From positions 4,270,501-4,334,500 of the forward strand of contig NZ_CP068983.1 of assembly GCF_016801025.1 (NCBI RefSeq): 64,000 nt of DNA, written 5' to 3'. The stretch is from Paradevosia shaoguanensis. Its GTDB lineage: Bacteria > Pseudomonadota > Alphaproteobacteria > Rhizobiales > Devosiaceae. Position 1 is the stretch's first letter. Each line of letters starts with the position of its first letter. This document shows positions 48,281 to 57,299 of the stretch, piece by piece. The notes beneath the pieces were generated by a model that was not told the DNA's origin, did not search any database, and saw nothing but the letters and a program-made list of their open reading frames with translations. Both the position numbers and the translations under genes were made by a program.

Positions 48281-48670
48281 TCACCGCAGCAAAGCTCGGA
48301 CAGTCGCGACTAACTGATCCCAGAACCACCACGCCGACGCCCCAAACGCGGCGCCGGCAATCCCGACCGTCCATACAACACCGTGGCCCATGAGCTTCAC
48401 TCGGGCCCACTCGTCAACGGTTGGCTGGACAGCCGCTCGGTTTTCCTCGATCGAGGTACGCAGCGCGTCAAGTTCGCTGCGTACCTGAACATCAACCGCA
48501 CCGGCGACAGCAATCGTCGCCTCAATGTGAGATAGCCGATCAGCTACGTCCTCGATGCGGTCGCGCATCGCCGCCCTGCTCTGCCGCGAGGCGTCGCGCT
48601 CCTCGGCGATGTCTTCCTTGAGCCCCCGCAGCATCTCGAGGAGCATGCGTTGCGCTTCGCTCTGGGTCAT
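48281..48670 (-). CDS. DUF1515-like phage protein
   Basis: A 129-residue protein beginning at the ATG at 48670, 3 bases after the previous gene. A long coiled coil (residues 1-60, LLEMLRGLKEDIAEERD and RIEDVADRLSHIEATI) is followed by a helix and a C-terminal membrane segment (VVWTVGIAGAAFGASAWWF). Similar proteins (DUF1515) occur in rhizobial phages next to lysis genes. It is the last gene of the lysis cluster; a spanin- or holin-accessory role is possible but unproven. Confidence 0.7.
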   Translation of the reverse strand: MTQSEAQRMLLEMLRGLKEDIAEERDASRQSRAAMRDRIEDVADRLSHIEATIAVAGAVDVQVRSELDALRTSIEENRAAVQPTVDEWARVKLMGHGVVWTVGIAGAAFGASAWWFWDQLVATVRALLR

Positions 48671-48672
48671 GG

Positions 48673-48975
48673 TCAGCGCCTGGAATAGGTATGCGGCTTG
48701 CCGGTCTGGCGCTCTGCCGCCTTCACGGCCTCGGCCGGGCTTTTGAATGTCGGCAGGTCTGCCGGTGGCACCTTGGGCGGCCCGCCGGAGCCACGATCGC
48801 GCCAGCCCTGCCGATAGGCGCCAAGGGTGAGGATGGCGAGGGCGGCGCCAACCAGCCCTTGCCACCCGAAAGTGCGCCAGACCCAGCCGAGCACGACAAG
48901 CCCCACGATGAACCATGCCCAGCCCGGAACCCAGCCGAGCAGGAAGTTGCGGACCATGCCAAAGAGCCAATCCAT
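48673..48975 (-). CDS. Small phage membrane protein, 100 residues
   Basis: Start ATG 48975 overlaps the stop of the gene before it (TAATG), with GGGGAG upstream. Two hydrophobic helices (FLLGWVPGWAWFIVGLVVLG and LVGAALAILTLGAY) precede a proline-rich, basic soluble tail. Its place in the lysis cluster suggests a holin or lysis-accessory function, which is inference only. Confidence 0.7.
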   Translation of the reverse strand: MDWLFGMVRNFLLGWVPGWAWFIVGLVVLGWVWRTFGWQGLVGAALAILTLGAYRQGWRDRGSGGPPKVPPADLPTFKSPAEAVKAAERQTGKPHTYSRR

Positions 48976-49241
48976 TAGAGCTGCTCCCCGGTGAAGTCGT
49001 CGCCAATCTTGCGGAGCCGGGAAACCTCGGCCTCGGGATCATCGGCGCGGACCGCCACGCGGGGGCGCATCCAGACGTTGATGACGAAGACGGCAGCGAT
49101 CACGTAGGGCAGATATTTGGGCGGAATTATCGCCTGCACCTCGGGCGCACCCAGCAACGGCGCGACCAGCACCAGGAAAGCGCCAATGCCGTTGAAGAGG
49201 CGCGTGCGCCAGCGAACGATGAAATCCCATACATAGTGCAT
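48975..49241 (-). CDS. Holin-like small membrane protein, 88 residues
   Basis: ATG 49241 with GGAGG 7 bases upstream. Two predicted membrane helices (residues about 18-34, FNGIGAFLVLVAPLLG, and 43-60, YLPYVIAAVFVINVWMR) are followed by a charged tail. The position immediately after the muramidase gene fits a holin, which would let the enzyme reach the cell wall. Family assignment is by position and topology only. Confidence 0.65.
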   Translation of the reverse strand: MHYVWDFIVRWRTRLFNGIGAFLVLVAPLLGAPEVQAIIPPKYLPYVIAAVFVINVWMRPRVAVRADDPEAEVSRLRKIGDDFTGEQL

Positions 49242-49243
49242 GG

Positions 49244-49990
49244 CTAGGCCTCCTTGGCGACCTTGGCGAGCGCGGCGGCCCGCTGAGAGTTGATGACGAC
49301 GCGGAAAATGAGGATGCCGACCACGACGATGACGACCGCGATAACGACGCCCACGGGGAGGCTGGAGAGGTGGTGAGCCTGGTCGGCGGCAGCTGCCCCG
49401 CCGGTGACCACGGCGCCGCCCGCCTGCGTCCGCGCCGTCGTGCGAGCATCCTTAGCGTCAGCTTCGAGCTGGGGCTTGGTCGATACCCACGAGAGCGAGG
49501 TTGCCTCGATGGCGGCGATGCGTCGGGACCAGCCCTTGCCGAACACGGCGAAGGTGGAGAGCGACTGGACAAAGCCGAGCCGCTTGGCATTCACGCGCTT
49601 GATGAGGTCACGCGCCGGCAGACCCCGTGCGGCAAGGACAGTGGCAGGCCCCATGATGCCGTCGACGCCGACACCGGCCACCTGCTGCAATGCCTTGATG
49701 GATCGAGCGGGGCCGCTGTTCACCCCGTAGTCGAACACCGTCAGGTCGACGCCGCGCACCAGATCGTCACCGCGCACCTGGTTCCAGTAGCCATCCCTGT
49801 AGATCCTTTCGACCTCGGTCGAGGAAATGGCTCGCAGGTCGGCTTCGGTGGCACCGGGGCGATAGCGGCGGTACGTGGCGAGCGTAATTCCCTTCATGGT
49901 CGCGCGGCCGGTGTCTTGGGGATGATCGGACCACCCGCCCTCATAGGCGAGCGTTTCCGCCAGCACCGCTGGCAGATTACCTTTGGCCAT
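49244..49990 (-). CDS. GH108 N-acetylmuramidase with C-terminal membrane helix (endolysin)
   Basis: A 248-residue phage endolysin. The ATG at 49990 is chosen for the AGGAGG 9 bases upstream. The glycoside hydrolase 108 motif is at the start: Glu17 in YEGGWSDHPQDTGRATMKGI is the catalytic acid. The peptidoglycan-binding part follows (VFDYGVNSGPARSIKALQ, then VGVDGIMGPAT). Near the C-terminus one membrane helix (PVGVVIAVVIVVVGILIF) and a basic tail would tether it, a form seen in alphaproteobacterial phages. Confidence 0.9.
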   Translation of the reverse strand: MAKGNLPAVLAETLAYEGGWSDHPQDTGRATMKGITLATYRRYRPGATEADLRAISSTEVERIYRDGYWNQVRGDDLVRGVDLTVFDYGVNSGPARSIKALQQVAGVGVDGIMGPATVLAARGLPARDLIKRVNAKRLGFVQSLSTFAVFGKGWSRRIAAIEATSLSWVSTKPQLEADAKDARTTARTQAGGAVVTGGAAAADQAHHLSSLPVGVVIAVVIVVVGILIFRVVINSQRAAALAKVAKEA

Positions 49991-50106
49991 GTGATAGGCC
50001 TCCTGTGATGTGTGAAAGGAAAACCGACCGGCATATGGGCGGGCGGCGAGCATTGACTCCGTACCCATCGAACGCGTTTATTCGCATTCGAAATGGGGGC
50101 TTGGGC

Positions 50107-50754
50107 ATGCGAACAATTACACTGATCGCGGCGGCGTTGGTTTGCTTGGGAGTAGGCCAAACGCCGGCAGCAGAACTTGACCAATGGTCGGGTTTCTACG
50201 CTGGCGTCATTGCCAATGGGGCTGTTGGGCAAATGGTAGTTGAGGGCGGCGGCAGCACCGCCGAGCGAGGGGCCACACTCAGTGCCATTGCCGGATACCG
50301 CGCTCCGATCGGAGAGTTCGTCGGAGGCATTGAGGCTGCGCTAAGCCTAGGAGACGTTGGGTTTCTCCTGGAGGGATCGTTCTACAACACCTCGTTCTAC
50401 AGCCATGAGTATCGATCCCGGCCCGCGGTTTCCTTCACCGGCTCTATTGGCATCCCCTTAGACGATATGCTGCCGTTTGCCTTCGCTGGCGTTTCGGTTG
50501 GCCCCGGATCGATTGACAGTCGTTATTGGTACGTGAACAAGCCAGTGAATCAGCTGCCACTAGCAGACATGTACGCTGACGCAATGCACGTTGGCCTCAC
50601 GGCCGGGGTGGGCATAGACGCGCGGTTGACAGAGCACATTCTGTTGCGCGGGCAGTACACGTTCCTCAGGATGTTGCCATCCGACTATCGCAATTTCGCT
50701 ACGCTGTCCTCTAACATCCACATGCTCGGCGCCGGCCTCATCTACCGGTTCTGA
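50107..50754 (+). CDS. Outer-membrane beta-barrel protein encoded against the phage genes (moron)
   Basis: A 215-residue protein with a Sec signal peptide (MRTITLIAAALVCLG to PAAE). The barrel-like remainder has alternating strands, starts with WSGFYAGVIANGAVG and ends in GAGLIYRF with a terminal aromatic residue, as in Omp25/31- and OmpW-like porin-sized barrels. It is the only plus-strand gene between the lysis and fibre genes and has its own space on both sides. Such cargo genes are typical lysogenic-conversion morons that change the cell surface. No terminator was identified. Confidence 0.75.
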   Translation: MRTITLIAAALVCLGVGQTPAAELDQWSGFYAGVIANGAVGQMVVEGGGSTAERGATLSAIAGYRAPIGEFVGGIEAALSLGDVGFLLEGSFYNTSFYSHEYRSRPAVSFTGSIGIPLDDMLPFAFAGVSVGPGSIDSRYWYVNKPVNQLPLADMYADAMHVGLTAGVGIDARLTEHILLRGQYTFLRMLPSDYRNFATLSSNIHMLGAGLIYRF

Positions 50755-50784
50755 GACGAGGACGCTCTTGGCGGCGTGGACAAA

Positions 50785-51120
50785 TTAGCGATGCTTGGCG
50801 AACAGGTCTCGCTGAGCTTGGTTGACTGAGCCGCTATCCCAATCGACTTCACGCTTTGACGACGGAATGTGGTCTCGCCGATCCTCGTTGTCGTAGAACA
50901 GGGTGCCGTGGATGCCGAGCGCATCGCGCTTGAGGATCGGGCGGTCCCAGAGAGGCGCCAACACCGCGCCTGCAGCGTCTTCCCCAAGTCGGTCGATCAG
51001 GTCTTCGACCAATTCGATGTCGCGTCCGTCCGGAAAGATCGTGTCGAACTCCTCCACCGTCGCCTGGAACACGCTGAAAGTGGCATTTGTAGCGCCGTCG
51101 ATGATCTGGATATTCTTCAT
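50785..51120 (-). CDS. Hypothetical phage protein, 111 residues
   Basis: An acidic soluble protein, starting MKNIQIIDGATNATFSVFQ and with a distinctive segment DRPILKRDALGIHGTLFYD. Similar short proteins occur beside phage lysis or tail-fibre genes in rhizobial prophages, but I cannot name the family or role. The ribosome-binding site is weak. Confidence 0.6.
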   Translation of the reverse strand: MKNIQIIDGATNATFSVFQATVEEFDTIFPDGRDIELVEDLIDRLGEDAAGAVLAPLWDRPILKRDALGIHGTLFYDNEDRRDHIPSSKREVDWDSGSVNQAQRDLFAKHR

Positions 51121-51273
51121 GATGGCATATTGGTACTAGAGAACATCGGCGGCAATCGAGCCTGATTGACGTGAAGCCGCACGCATGCGCTGTGGCATGC
51201 GCCACAACGGGGCTCCTGACACCACTTCGCCGCGAACATGACGGGTCGCGGCGTTTTCTTTTGGACCCTAGTC

Positions 51274-51666
51274 CTATTCCGCCGCCAACAGCTCGTCAGC
51301 GCGCGGCTGGCCAAGCGCGGCGGCGACAGCGCCATTTAACTGAACGAACAGCGGATCATCGCTCACAAAGTAATCCACGGCATAAAACATCATGCGCAGC
51401 TTGGCCGGCGTGGCTGGATTTTGGAGGACGGCTTCCATGGTCTGCACCTCCTGTTCGGACATTCGTCGGATGAAGACCGAGCGGTAAAGATTGTACGGCA
51501 GGTCACCGGTCGTGAAGGGCTCGGGCGTTCCCCAAGCGAGGAGGTCGGCCCAATCATCCGGCGTATCGATGGGCGAAAGCGCGATCTCTGCCGCCTCTGC
51601 CGTCATGGCAATTGCCGACGTGTGATCCGCATTGGCGAAGCGGGCGCTGATAAAGGTGTAGGTCAT
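51274..51666 (-). CDS. Phage protein after the tail fibre, 130 residues
   Basis: The ATG at 51666 overlaps the fibre gene stop in ATGA and has GAGGAG upstream. The protein (FISARFANADHTSAIA near the start, RMSEQEVQTMEAVLQNP in the middle) has a mixed alpha/beta composition. Small genes that follow a fibre gene are often fibre-assembly chaperones. This one has no sure match, so that role is inferred from position. Confidence 0.6.
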   Translation of the reverse strand: MTYTFISARFANADHTSAIAMTAEAAEIALSPIDTPDDWADLLAWGTPEPFTTGDLPYNLYRSVFIRRMSEQEVQTMEAVLQNPATPAKLRMMFYAVDYFVSDDPLFVQLNGAVAAALGQPRADELLAAE

Positions 51667-53288
51667 GTTGCGATCTCCTCGAGGGCAATGGAGCATTGAG
51701 CTACGCCTCCCCAGAGGCGGCCAGACGAAAGGCCATTTAGGGTGAAACTGCCGCCGCTGACGGCGAGGCGGACGGCAAAGGTCCGGGCATCCAGGGTAGC
51801 GACGGTGAAGTCGAATTCGAAGGTCAGCTGCTCGGCATAGGCGCCGGCAACCGTCTGAGCATGGGCCGTCAGCGCATTGGCGGCGTTGTCCACAAACGCC
51901 ATGCCGATTAGGTTCAGGACGCCTGTTGCGCCGCCCCAGATGTTCACCGTACCCCTGATCTTGTTGCCCACCTTCCTGGGCGTGATAGCCACGGCCATGA
52001 CCTGGGTGCCGTTGGTATTGGTCGGCGTCGTATCGGTGAGGGTCATCGTCGAGGATATCGTCGTCGCCGAGATAGTGATGGACTTCACCATCTGGACGAG
52101 AGAACCCGCCTGCCGCGGAGCGGCAGCGATAGCCTGCGCGGTGCGCAGCGCGTTCATGAACTTGGTAGTATCCGTTCCGGTCTCGGCATCCGACTGCGAG
52201 GCGAATGCACCAGCTTTGGTCAGTTTGCCTCCCGCGCCAGAGAAGAGAACCGGAGCGCCGTCCGTCACGCCACCGGCTGGCCCCACCATGTCGCCCGTGC
52301 CAGCACCGTCCTGGCCGGCGGGGATGGAGAAGTCGAGCCTCACTGTGTCGGCATCGATGATGACTGCGCTAACAGCGGCCGGCTGGCCATAGGGAACCGT
52401 CGTCACGGGGCCGAAGGTCAGTTCGGTAAAGGGACCAGGATCGCCTTTGTCGCCCTTAGGACCCTGGTAAGGGATGGGCGGGCTCCAGTCCCCGGCAGCG
52501 ACACTGCGCTTGCGATAGAGCACGGCTGGGGCGCCAGCTCCGTCCGCTCCGTCGAGCGACAGAAACATGAAGCCGCCCGCTGCCGCATCATAGGCGGCAC
52601 GCCCGGTAAACACGTCCTCAAAGTCGATCTTGAGCCCCTCGGCCGAGCGGTTCCACTCGACGGCCACCAGTTCGCCATCGCCGATGATGCCGTCGCCATC
52701 GACATATTCGAGCGTCACTTTGCGCCACTCATCCGGCCCCATATTCTCGGGGCTGGCCGAGAGCAGGAAGGCGGCATAGGCGCCCGTGTCGATGCTTCGG
52801 ACGATATAGACCGTGCCGGCCTTGGCGAGGTCGATCAGCGCGCCCTGCTCGTGCCCGCCGTAGTCGAGCACATCCATGTAGATCTCGGTGGTATCCGCCC
52901 AGGCGGCGGCATTGCGCGCGAGCTTGCCCGGCCCCGGATCGTTGGCGCCGGAGAGACCAGCGCACTCGTAGAACAGACCCTTGCCGTAGGCGTCGGTCAG
53001 GGCGAGCTTGGCGTTGTACTCGGTAATCGAGCGCGCCACCTTCACAAGGTTGATGGCATTGGCGTTGAGCGGGTCGATTTCGCAGGAAACCGTGCCGTCG
53101 ACGCCCTCATAGTCACGGGTCAGCTCGAAATGGCTGGTGTCGGTACGCGAGGCGATGAAGTAGGACGCGCCACCCAGCACGACGCTGCCATCCTCGGGGC
53201 AGTTCGCATCGCTGAGCGGGGCTCCCGTGAAGGCGACGGTGCGGGAGCCGGCCAGCACCGCAGCGGTGCCGGAGAGAATGCGGGTCAT
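51663..53288 (-). CDS. Phage tail fibre protein with short collagen-like stretch
   Basis: A 541-residue structural protein, ATG at 53288 in an ATGA overlap with the gene before it. The N-terminal half resembles phage-tail attachment sequence (AFTGAPLSDANCPEDGSV). At about residues 276-287 a short run of G-x-y triplets (GPKGDKGDPGP) marks the collagen-like neck usual in fibres. The C-terminus (residues about 400-541) is beta-rich and repetitive, ending LWGGVAQCSIALEEIAT, likely the receptor-binding head. Confidence 0.75.
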   Translation of the reverse strand: MTRILSGTAAVLAGSRTVAFTGAPLSDANCPEDGSVVLGGASYFIASRTDTSHFELTRDYEGVDGTVSCEIDPLNANAINLVKVARSITEYNAKLALTDAYGKGLFYECAGLSGANDPGPGKLARNAAAWADTTEIYMDVLDYGGHEQGALIDLAKAGTVYIVRSIDTGAYAAFLLSASPENMGPDEWRKVTLEYVDGDGIIGDGELVAVEWNRSAEGLKIDFEDVFTGRAAYDAAAGGFMFLSLDGADGAGAPAVLYRKRSVAAGDWSPPIPYQGPKGDKGDPGPFTELTFGPVTTVPYGQPAAVSAVIIDADTVRLDFSIPAGQDGAGTGDMVGPAGGVTDGAPVLFSGAGGKLTKAGAFASQSDAETGTDTTKFMNALRTAQAIAAAPRQAGSLVQMVKSITISATTISSTMTLTDTTPTNTNGTQVMAVAITPRKVGNKIRGTVNIWGGATGVLNLIGMAFVDNAANALTAHAQTVAGAYAEQLTFEFDFTVATLDARTFAVRLAVSGGSFTLNGLSSGRLWGGVAQCSIALEEIAT

Positions 53289-54034
53289 GGGCCACTCCGA
53301 TATGAGCAGGGGGTGATTTCGAGGACGCCGATATAGGTCGAGGCGTAGTTGTAGGAATTTACAAAGCTGCAGTGATTGCCGTCGCCTTCGCGCAGCTGCG
53401 GAGAGGAAGCACCACTTGCGACATTCGCCTTCGCCTCGATCTGGCCGGTTTCGAAGCCGAGCGCCCCGACCGTCTGCCGACGCCGAAGAACGGCGCGCTT
53501 GGCAATCACCTCCCCTGTGCCGTCCAGCTGAGAGACAATGACGATCTCGAAGAGCCGCGCCCAGTTGTCCCCGCGCTCGGCGATCATCGAGTTGCCGATG
53601 AGCTGCATCCACTGGCCCTGGATGATCTCGGAGGGCCACGCATAGAGCCCCGGCTCAGATGGGCTGATCGAACCCCAGGAAGCGGCCGGCGTGATGGTTC
53701 GCGTCAGGTTGACGCGGGTTTCCAGAAAGTCGGTCCCCAGCGGCAACGCGCCCAGGTCGATATTGGGCAGCGTCGTCTCTTCCTGGTTCACCTTGGCCAG
53801 CGAGCGGCAAATCTCGTAAGCCCGGTTGAATGCATCGCCGGGAATCGTGCCGCGCCCCCACAGGTAGCGGTAGCTCTTGTTGTTGAAGTCCGGATACGAG
53901 AGCGTGAAAGGGTTGATGGTGATGACCGCACCCGGCACCGCGTTGAAGCTCTTGGCAGCGGTATCGAGAACGGTACGGGTGCCATCCTGGATGAGCGCGC
54001 GCCCGGCCTTGAAGCTGAACCTCGGGACTGCCAT
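53285..54034 (-). CDS. Phage tail protein, 249 residues
   Basis: Its start overlaps the previous stop (TGATG). The beta-rich protein has segments FKAGRALIQDGTRTVLD and VVSQL-type loops (IVSQLDGTGEVIAKRAVL). Position between the tip-associated gene and the fibre suggests a baseplate or fibre-connector protein. No known motif. Confidence 0.65.
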   Translation of the reverse strand: MAVPRFSFKAGRALIQDGTRTVLDTAAKSFNAVPGAVITINPFTLSYPDFNNKSYRYLWGRGTIPGDAFNRAYEICRSLAKVNQEETTLPNIDLGALPLGTDFLETRVNLTRTITPAASWGSISPSEPGLYAWPSEIIQGQWMQLIGNSMIAERGDNWARLFEIVIVSQLDGTGEVIAKRAVLRRRQTVGALGFETGQIEAKANVASGASSPQLREGDGNHCSFVNSYNYASTYIGVLEITPCSYRSGP

Positions 54035-54846
54035 CACGCCACCACGCTGAGATAGTCGACGTTGGTCAGGCTGCCGCCGTAGCGCACCACCGTGGCGCCG
54101 CGCACGGTGACGCTCTCGATCCAGAAGCCGCCCGAGCGCACATAGCGAACCTGGCCGTTGTTGATGTCATAGACGGGTTCGGTCGGCATGTGGAACGCCG
54201 TCTCGCCTGTCTCAGCGAGCCGCAGGTGCTTTTCGGAATAGTTCACCTTGCCTCGGCCGGCGATGAGGACGTTGCCGTCCCGGCTCGTCTGAAAGACTGG
54301 CTTGGAGGGGTCGGCCTGGGGCTTGCGGAACACGACCACGCGATAGGTTTTGTTGAGTGACGGCATCGCCCCCAGACCGGGGACCACATACTCCACCTGC
54401 ACGATCTGGGTGATGGTGGCATAGTGCCGAACGAAACGCGTCCCGCCCTGTTCATTGTTGGCGTACTGGATTGGAGCCGAGCCTGGCAGCTCGTTGTAGT
54501 TCTCGTCAGCGATGAGGAACTTCGGCACATAACCGAGATTGTGGGTCAGCAGCACGCGGCTTGCCGTGTAGGTGTCGGGATAGAGCGTGATGGTGATCAG
54601 CCCATAGACATCGCTGGCCCAGGTCGATGGTGCCGAAGCCGGATAGGCCGCGTGAGTGACCGGCACCGAGGCCGCAGCCGCCTCGGCGTAGTAGTCGTTC
54701 TTGGAGTGAAAGTAGACGGCATCGAGGTGCTGCTCTGGATGCTTGTAGGGCGCGAACTTGTCGCCGCTGGCGGGCTCGTCCCAGATGGCCATCTCGTCGC
54801 CGATCATAAGGCACTTCCCGCCATCCTCCATGTAGGTGAAAGGCAA
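54034..54846 (-). CDS. Phage tail protein, 270 residues
   Basis: Begins PFTYMEDGGKCLMIGDEMAI and continues with beta-rich sequence (YTASRVLLTHNLGYVPKFL). It follows the large tip gene by 2 bases in the same direction. Likely a tip or fibre-attachment component; family not recognised. Confidence 0.65.
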   Translation of the reverse strand: MPFTYMEDGGKCLMIGDEMAIWDEPASGDKFAPYKHPEQHLDAVYFHSKNDYYAEAAAASVPVTHAAYPASAPSTWASDVYGLITITLYPDTYTASRVLLTHNLGYVPKFLIADENYNELPGSAPIQYANNEQGGTRFVRHYATITQIVQVEYVVPGLGAMPSLNKTYRVVVFRKPQADPSKPVFQTSRDGNVLIAGRGKVNYSEKHLRLAETGETAFHMPTEPVYDINNGQVRYVRSGGFWIESVTVRGATVVRYGGSLTNVDYLSVVA

Positions 54847-54848
54847 TC

Positions 54849-57299
54849 TCAGGCTCCGGTGAAGGTGATTTCCGGATTGACGCCATCAATGACGAGGCTG
54901 GTCAGGTCGAGCGAGGTGACGCGCTCCACGGCCAGTTCCTTGAGCACCAGCCGGCCGTTTACCGCGTCGAACCGGAACGCCTCGGCCGTGTGAACGCCAT
55001 CGGTGATGACCAGCTTCTGGGCCAACAGAGCGATCTGGGATGTGAGCACCCCGCCGACGACTTCGAGATGGATGCGAATGCCGCTCTCGATGATCTCACC
55101 GGCCTCACCGATCCGTCCCATCACCGCGATGTCGGCATAGGTCAGGTTGTCCGAGGCGAGCACGTCGAAGCGCAAGAAGGCATCGGAGACGGCAGTTCCA
55201 AGCTTGGCGATCGTCTCCTGGATCAGCGTGGCATTGGCAGCGTCGGCCTCGACGCGCGCCTTGCGCTCCTCGATGACGGCGGCGGCATTGCTGCCGCTCT
55301 GCGCCTTGAGTACCCGCACGTCGCGCTTGCTGGTGTCGCTGACATCGCCCAGGCCATTGGCGAGGTTGAACTGGTCCTGTTCAAGCTGCGCCAGGCGGTC
55401 GGGAACTGAGCCTAGAAGATCCTCGCGGGTGATGAGACCGTGGGCATTCTTCAGCTCATCGTTGAGCTTTTCGAGTCCCACCGAACCGTCAGGCACCTCG
55501 GCCGGCACAGTCTCGCTGCCCGAAATGAACGTGAAGAGGTTGGTCTTGACCGTGACGCGGCCGTCGCTGCGGATCGGGATGGCATAGCCGGTATAATCCG
55601 TCTCGGCCTGGAGTGGTCCGAGCAGCAAGGTGCTGGAGAGCCGAGCGCTGGCAAAGAAGTCCTGCTTGTCGTTGGCCTCGCTTCCGGCGGCCGGCCATAG
55701 CCGGATCATCACCTGGTCGACATTGGGGTCGGTGATCTGGGTCCACGTCGCCCGGGCGAAGGGATGCACTGCGCCGCCGCCCGCGCGCTGGAACGGCACG
55801 ACCGAGAGGCCCGAGACAGCGATGGTGCGATCCGGGTTCGCTGGGCCGGCACCGGGTTCGGTCGGTAGGGTCACGAAGCTGTCGCCACTGGCCGGAACAA
55901 TCGTGTTGCTCCATTCGGACAGCGTGACGGTCACGCCGAGGCGATGCTCGATCGGCTCGACCTTTTCGACCACCATCAGCACGCTGCCCCACTCGCAGAC
56001 GCGCGTGATGCAATCGCCGGGCTCAAGCGCGAAGGCCTTCGGGGTGAAGGTCTCAACCCGAGTACCGGCATAGAACTGGCGGCGAAGTGCGATCTCGGCA
56101 CGGGCCTGCGCCCGGGTCTGGAGGTATTCGAAAGGTTGGTCGAGGGCTATCGCCCGACGCCCGCCCAACACGCTCTCCAGCTCGGTATTGATGCGCGGCG
56201 TGAACGGCGCCAGGCCCCAGGCGACATCGGCCGAGACGAACTGGCCATGCCACATGGTCTTCTTGCTGCTGACGGTGCCCTTGCGATCGGCACGTACTGG
56301 ATGGCCGCGCAGCCGGTCGCCGTTGGTCAGCGTCATGACCGAAACCAGTTGCTGCGCTGGCAGTGGCACGTCGGCACCACCGCGCTTGAAGCTCGAGCCG
56401 CAATAGGCGGCATCAAGCTCGGTGAGAACCGACAGCTTTTCCTCGTCGTCGCCGATCTCGCGACCGAACTCGTAGCGTTTGAAGGTCGTGTTGGTGACGG
56501 GCTCGTAGATATCCTCGTCGCAGAGATTCGCCGCTGCTGTGTAGCCAGCGAGGTCGTTGGCGAAGGCGGAGAACCCCTGCCCCAGCACCTTGACGCCGTT
56601 GACGAAGATGCCGCGCCGATAGTTGTAGCGGATGACGGCCGGGTTTCGGGTCCACACATAGGTGGACTGGTCGCCCCAGACCGCACCGGGCTGGCGCCAG
56701 TCGAGGAGGCGGAGCCCGCGCCAGACCGAGCCGGAAAGCGGCAGCGTCGAGCCGTAGAAGTCCGGATCGTAGCGGGAGGTGATGATGAGGTAGGCGCAGC
56801 CCGTCATCTTGTGGGCGGCCGTCCAGCGGCCGGCGGGATTGGCGCGCGCAATCAGCTCGGGGTCGGCAGCCTGGCCCGGCGCGCCATTGTATGCCTTGAC
56901 CCACATGTATGGGACACCACCTCGCGTGAACTGCGCCACCGACCGGCCGCGCGGATCAGCGTTCGTGCCGACCAGCGCCATGGGCTTTTCGTCGATGAGG
57001 AGCGTTTCGAGGCCTTCGTGCCAGCCGTGGCCGACCTTGATCACCAGTTGCAGGTATTCGTTGTCGGTGCCGTATTCGTTGACATAGACGAGCTGGCCAC
57101 GCGCCCGACCGAGGCCCACGACAGCGGAAACTGGCGCGCCCTCGCCCACCTGCATCTCGAAGGAAAAGCCCTTGGAGGTGGAGAGCGTCTGAGGCGTGTT
57201 CTTCTGTTGCGGGCTGAGTGCACTGGCGAGCAGAGACGCGCCGACACCGATGGCGAGGTTGAGGGCAATATTCCCAAGAAGCGGGGCGACGAAGGCCAT
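54849..57299 (-). CDS. Phage tail tip / host-specificity protein
   Basis: An 816-residue protein of the gp15/J-like tip family. The N-terminus has a small hydrophobic segment (NIALNLAIGVGASLLASAL) and then GEGAPVSAVVGLGRARGQLVY. A DUF3672/fibronectin-like middle follows, and the C-terminal third (residues about 600-760) has coiled coils (LAQLEQDQFNLAN and EERKARVEADAANATLIQE) and a final LDLTSLVIDGVNPEITFTG. In gene order it follows the peptidase-like gene, exactly as the host-specificity protein does in gene transfer agents and related siphophages. Confidence 0.8.
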   Translation of the reverse strand: MAFVAPLLGNIALNLAIGVGASLLASALSPQQKNTPQTLSTSKGFSFEMQVGEGAPVSAVVGLGRARGQLVYVNEYGTDNEYLQLVIKVGHGWHEGLETLLIDEKPMALVGTNADPRGRSVAQFTRGGVPYMWVKAYNGAPGQAADPELIARANPAGRWTAAHKMTGCAYLIITSRYDPDFYGSTLPLSGSVWRGLRLLDWRQPGAVWGDQSTYVWTRNPAVIRYNYRRGIFVNGVKVLGQGFSAFANDLAGYTAAANLCDEDIYEPVTNTTFKRYEFGREIGDDEEKLSVLTELDAAYCGSSFKRGGADVPLPAQQLVSVMTLTNGDRLRGHPVRADRKGTVSSKKTMWHGQFVSADVAWGLAPFTPRINTELESVLGGRRAIALDQPFEYLQTRAQARAEIALRRQFYAGTRVETFTPKAFALEPGDCITRVCEWGSVLMVVEKVEPIEHRLGVTVTLSEWSNTIVPASGDSFVTLPTEPGAGPANPDRTIAVSGLSVVPFQRAGGGAVHPFARATWTQITDPNVDQVMIRLWPAAGSEANDKQDFFASARLSSTLLLGPLQAETDYTGYAIPIRSDGRVTVKTNLFTFISGSETVPAEVPDGSVGLEKLNDELKNAHGLITREDLLGSVPDRLAQLEQDQFNLANGLGDVSDTSKRDVRVLKAQSGSNAAAVIEERKARVEADAANATLIQETIAKLGTAVSDAFLRFDVLASDNLTYADIAVMGRIGEAGEIIESGIRIHLEVVGGVLTSQIALLAQKLVITDGVHTAEAFRFDAVNGRLVLKELAVERVTSLDLTSLVIDGVNPEITFTGA

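Noticed and set aside
48200-48300. Phage attachment site or tRNA gene at the left prophage border
   Set aside because: No tRNA-like cloverleaf or integrase gene is visible, and the partner site would lie outside the window, so no att site can be supported.
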